DNA of 14,120 nt from Planctomycetaceae bacterium. GTDB taxonomy: Bacteria; Planctomycetota; Planctomycetia; Pirellulales; Thermoguttaceae. Shown piece after piece: positions 13,166-14,120 of the stretch. The stretch's first letter is position 1. Every line of letters starts with the position of its first letter. The translations under genes and the position numbers were made by a program. A model generated the notes under the pieces. The model was not told the DNA's origin and did not search any database. It worked only from the letters and a program-made list of their open reading frames with translations. Location: assembly GCA_031278315.1 (NCBI GenBank), contig JAITKS010000178.1:1-14120 (forward strand), written 5' to 3'.

Positions 13166-13825
13166 ATGCGATTTAATAATTTAGATAAAATTGATTTGTG
13201 CGAGTTGAATCCGATTCGAGTTTATGAGTATCATGATTTGATTTCGTCAACTAGTGATCGAGTTCGGGAGTTATTCCAAGATTTTTTTGTTTCAGACAGC
13301 GGCGGCGGAGGAAGAGACGGCGGAGGCGGAGGAAGTTGCGGTGATTATTTTCCGTGTCTTGTTGCGGCGGGAGAGCAGACAGCGGGGCGCGGGCGGAATG
13401 GAAAATCGTGGTGGAGCGGCGAGGGCGGTTTGATGATGTCTTTAGGTTTAGAGCTTGGGGCGAAATATTTTCCTATTCGGCGGGAGTTGTTACCGGATTT
13501 TTCGCCGTTGGTTGGGGGGATTATCATAAGCATTTTGAAAAATTATCTTTTATCGTCGAATTTAGTTGAATTACGTTATCCAAATGATGTTTATGTAAAC
13601 AACAAAAAAATAGCGGGTATTTTGATTGAATCTCCGGTACCTAATTTTGCTATTATTGGGATAGGAATAAACGTAAACAATTCTATTCAGAATGCACCGG
13701 CAGAGATTAGTCAGAGGCTAACAACTATTTTGGATTTAACTGGTAAAAAAACAGATTTACGTAAAATACTACAGCAATTTATCGCCGAATTCTTTAATTA
13801 TTGTAAAGCTATTCCCGTAAGCTGA
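13166..13825 (+). CDS. birA: Biotin--protein ligase, catalytic domain only
   Basis: It activates biotin with ATP to biotinyl-5'-AMP and transfers it to the lysine of biotin-dependent carboxylase carriers. The 219 residues match the BPL catalytic domain: STSDR (28-32, substrate-site start), GEQTAGRGRNGKSWWS (69-84, biotin/AMP loop), RYPND (137-141, usually KWPND), KKIAGILIE (147-155, with the conserved lysine) and GIGINVN (165-171). There is no N-terminal winged-helix domain, so it should not be a BirA-type repressor. The protein ends at NYCKAIPVS, about 47 residues after GIGINV, so the small C-terminal SH3-like domain seems to be missing. A glycine-rich insert SGGGGRDGGGGGSCG (45-59) sits between the STSDR helix and the next strand and makes the local DNA GC-rich. 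ATG start, no Shine-Dalgarno sequence. Activity is likely but not certain given the missing end. Confidence 0.9.
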   Translation: MRFNNLDKIDLCELNPIRVYEYHDLISSTSDRVRELFQDFFVSDSGGGGRDGGGGGSCGDYFPCLVAAGEQTAGRGRNGKSWWSGEGGLMMSLGLELGAKYFPIRRELLPDFSPLVGGIIISILKNYLLSSNLVELRYPNDVYVNNKKIAGILIESPVPNFAIIGIGINVNNSIQNAPAEISQRLTTILDLTGKKTDLRKILQQFIAEFFNYCKAIPVS

Positions 13826-14120
13826 AACATCGGATAATAAAGTGTCGTTCTTGCGGGACTTCGTGATTATTAGCTCCTTTTGAAAAATTCCTCCGAAATA
13901 TTACGTTTATTTCTTAACGAAGATACACAATACCTTATGTTTCTACAGACATTATCATTATCATACCCCGAAGGGGTATCTCCAATGTAGCCGTGCGTGG
14001 TCATCCCTTTGAAGGTGTTTTTATATTTTGTTATTTTTTCTTTTTTTTAATATTTGATAAGTAGATACGTGATTTACTTTGGGGTCTGATTTCTTTTTTA
14101 CTTTTTTCTTTGCCCCTCTT
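13826..14120. other. Non-coding tail with REP-like palindrome and T-rich tract
   Basis: I see no gene in the last 295 bases. ATACCCC (13963-13969), loop GAA and GGGGTAT (13973-13979) form a perfect 7-bp stem. It is followed by ATGTAGCCGTGCGTGG and CATCCCTTTGAAGG, which in style parallels the CCCTTTCAGGG palindrome cluster at 259-341. A T-rich tract (about 14018-14055) follows. The stem could terminate birA transcription, but it lies about 140 bases from the stop and the nearest T-run is 39 bases beyond it. Confidence 0.5.

Noticed and set aside
13354..13569. 71-codon plus-strand frame inside birA in another frame
   Set aside because: It is a shadow of the GC-rich part of birA; the birA frame has clear catalytic motifs.
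13829..13881. Terminator-like pairing TAATAA with TTATTA after birA
   Set aside because: Only six A-T pairs around a loop of more than 20 bases, with no T-run; too weak.

Overview
The window is AT-rich bacterial chromosomal DNA. It holds four convincing protein genes: two very large surface proteins on the minus strand (562-3723 and 4046-10468), then the housekeeping genes der (11443-12813) and birA (13166-13825) on the plus strand. None of the four starts has a clear Shine-Dalgarno sequence. The spacers are packed with palindromes and CAGGATTA-type repeats, and the surface proteins carry T5SS/PEP-CTERM-type passenger repeats. The G1-to-switch-I stretch of Der (NWLIGQRISIVD...AGVTRDRV) reads to me like a planctomycete protein. 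My best guess is therefore an AT-rich member of Planctomycetota or a relative in the PVC group; this is inference from memory, with low to moderate confidence.

Layout: 1-561 holds no gene, only stacked repeats: a repeat-family copy, a 30-bp inverted repeat, a REP-like palindrome cluster and a 21-copy 8-bp array that runs into the stop codon of the first surface protein. 562-3723 (minus) is a 1053-aa autotransporter. 3724-4045 is a repeat-rich spacer with a tetranucleotide microsatellite and a probable terminator. 4046-10468 (minus) is a 2140-aa autotransporter. 10469-11442 is an AT-rich, apparently non-coding divergent spacer with four 13-14-bp direct repeats. Then come der, a spacer built from two inverted copies of the same repeat family seen at the left end, birA, and a 295-bp tail with another REP-like palindrome.

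How the parts fit: the two surface proteins share a pre-barrel module (ALDxIYN, W-PVL-x2-FW, L-GE-x-A-x-S) and a C-terminal beta-barrel ending in phenylalanine, but their passengers differ greatly in size and content. They look like two members of a family of self-exported outer-membrane beta-helix adhesins or surface fibres. Simple repeats touch both stop codons, lie between the genes, lie upstream of the larger gene and occur inside its N-terminal coding region. This is the arrangement expected where surface proteins vary by slippage or recombination, but nothing in a single sequence proves it varies. Der (ribosome assembly GTPase) and BirA (biotin-protein ligase) are unrelated core genes and only mark the neighbourhood as chromosomal.
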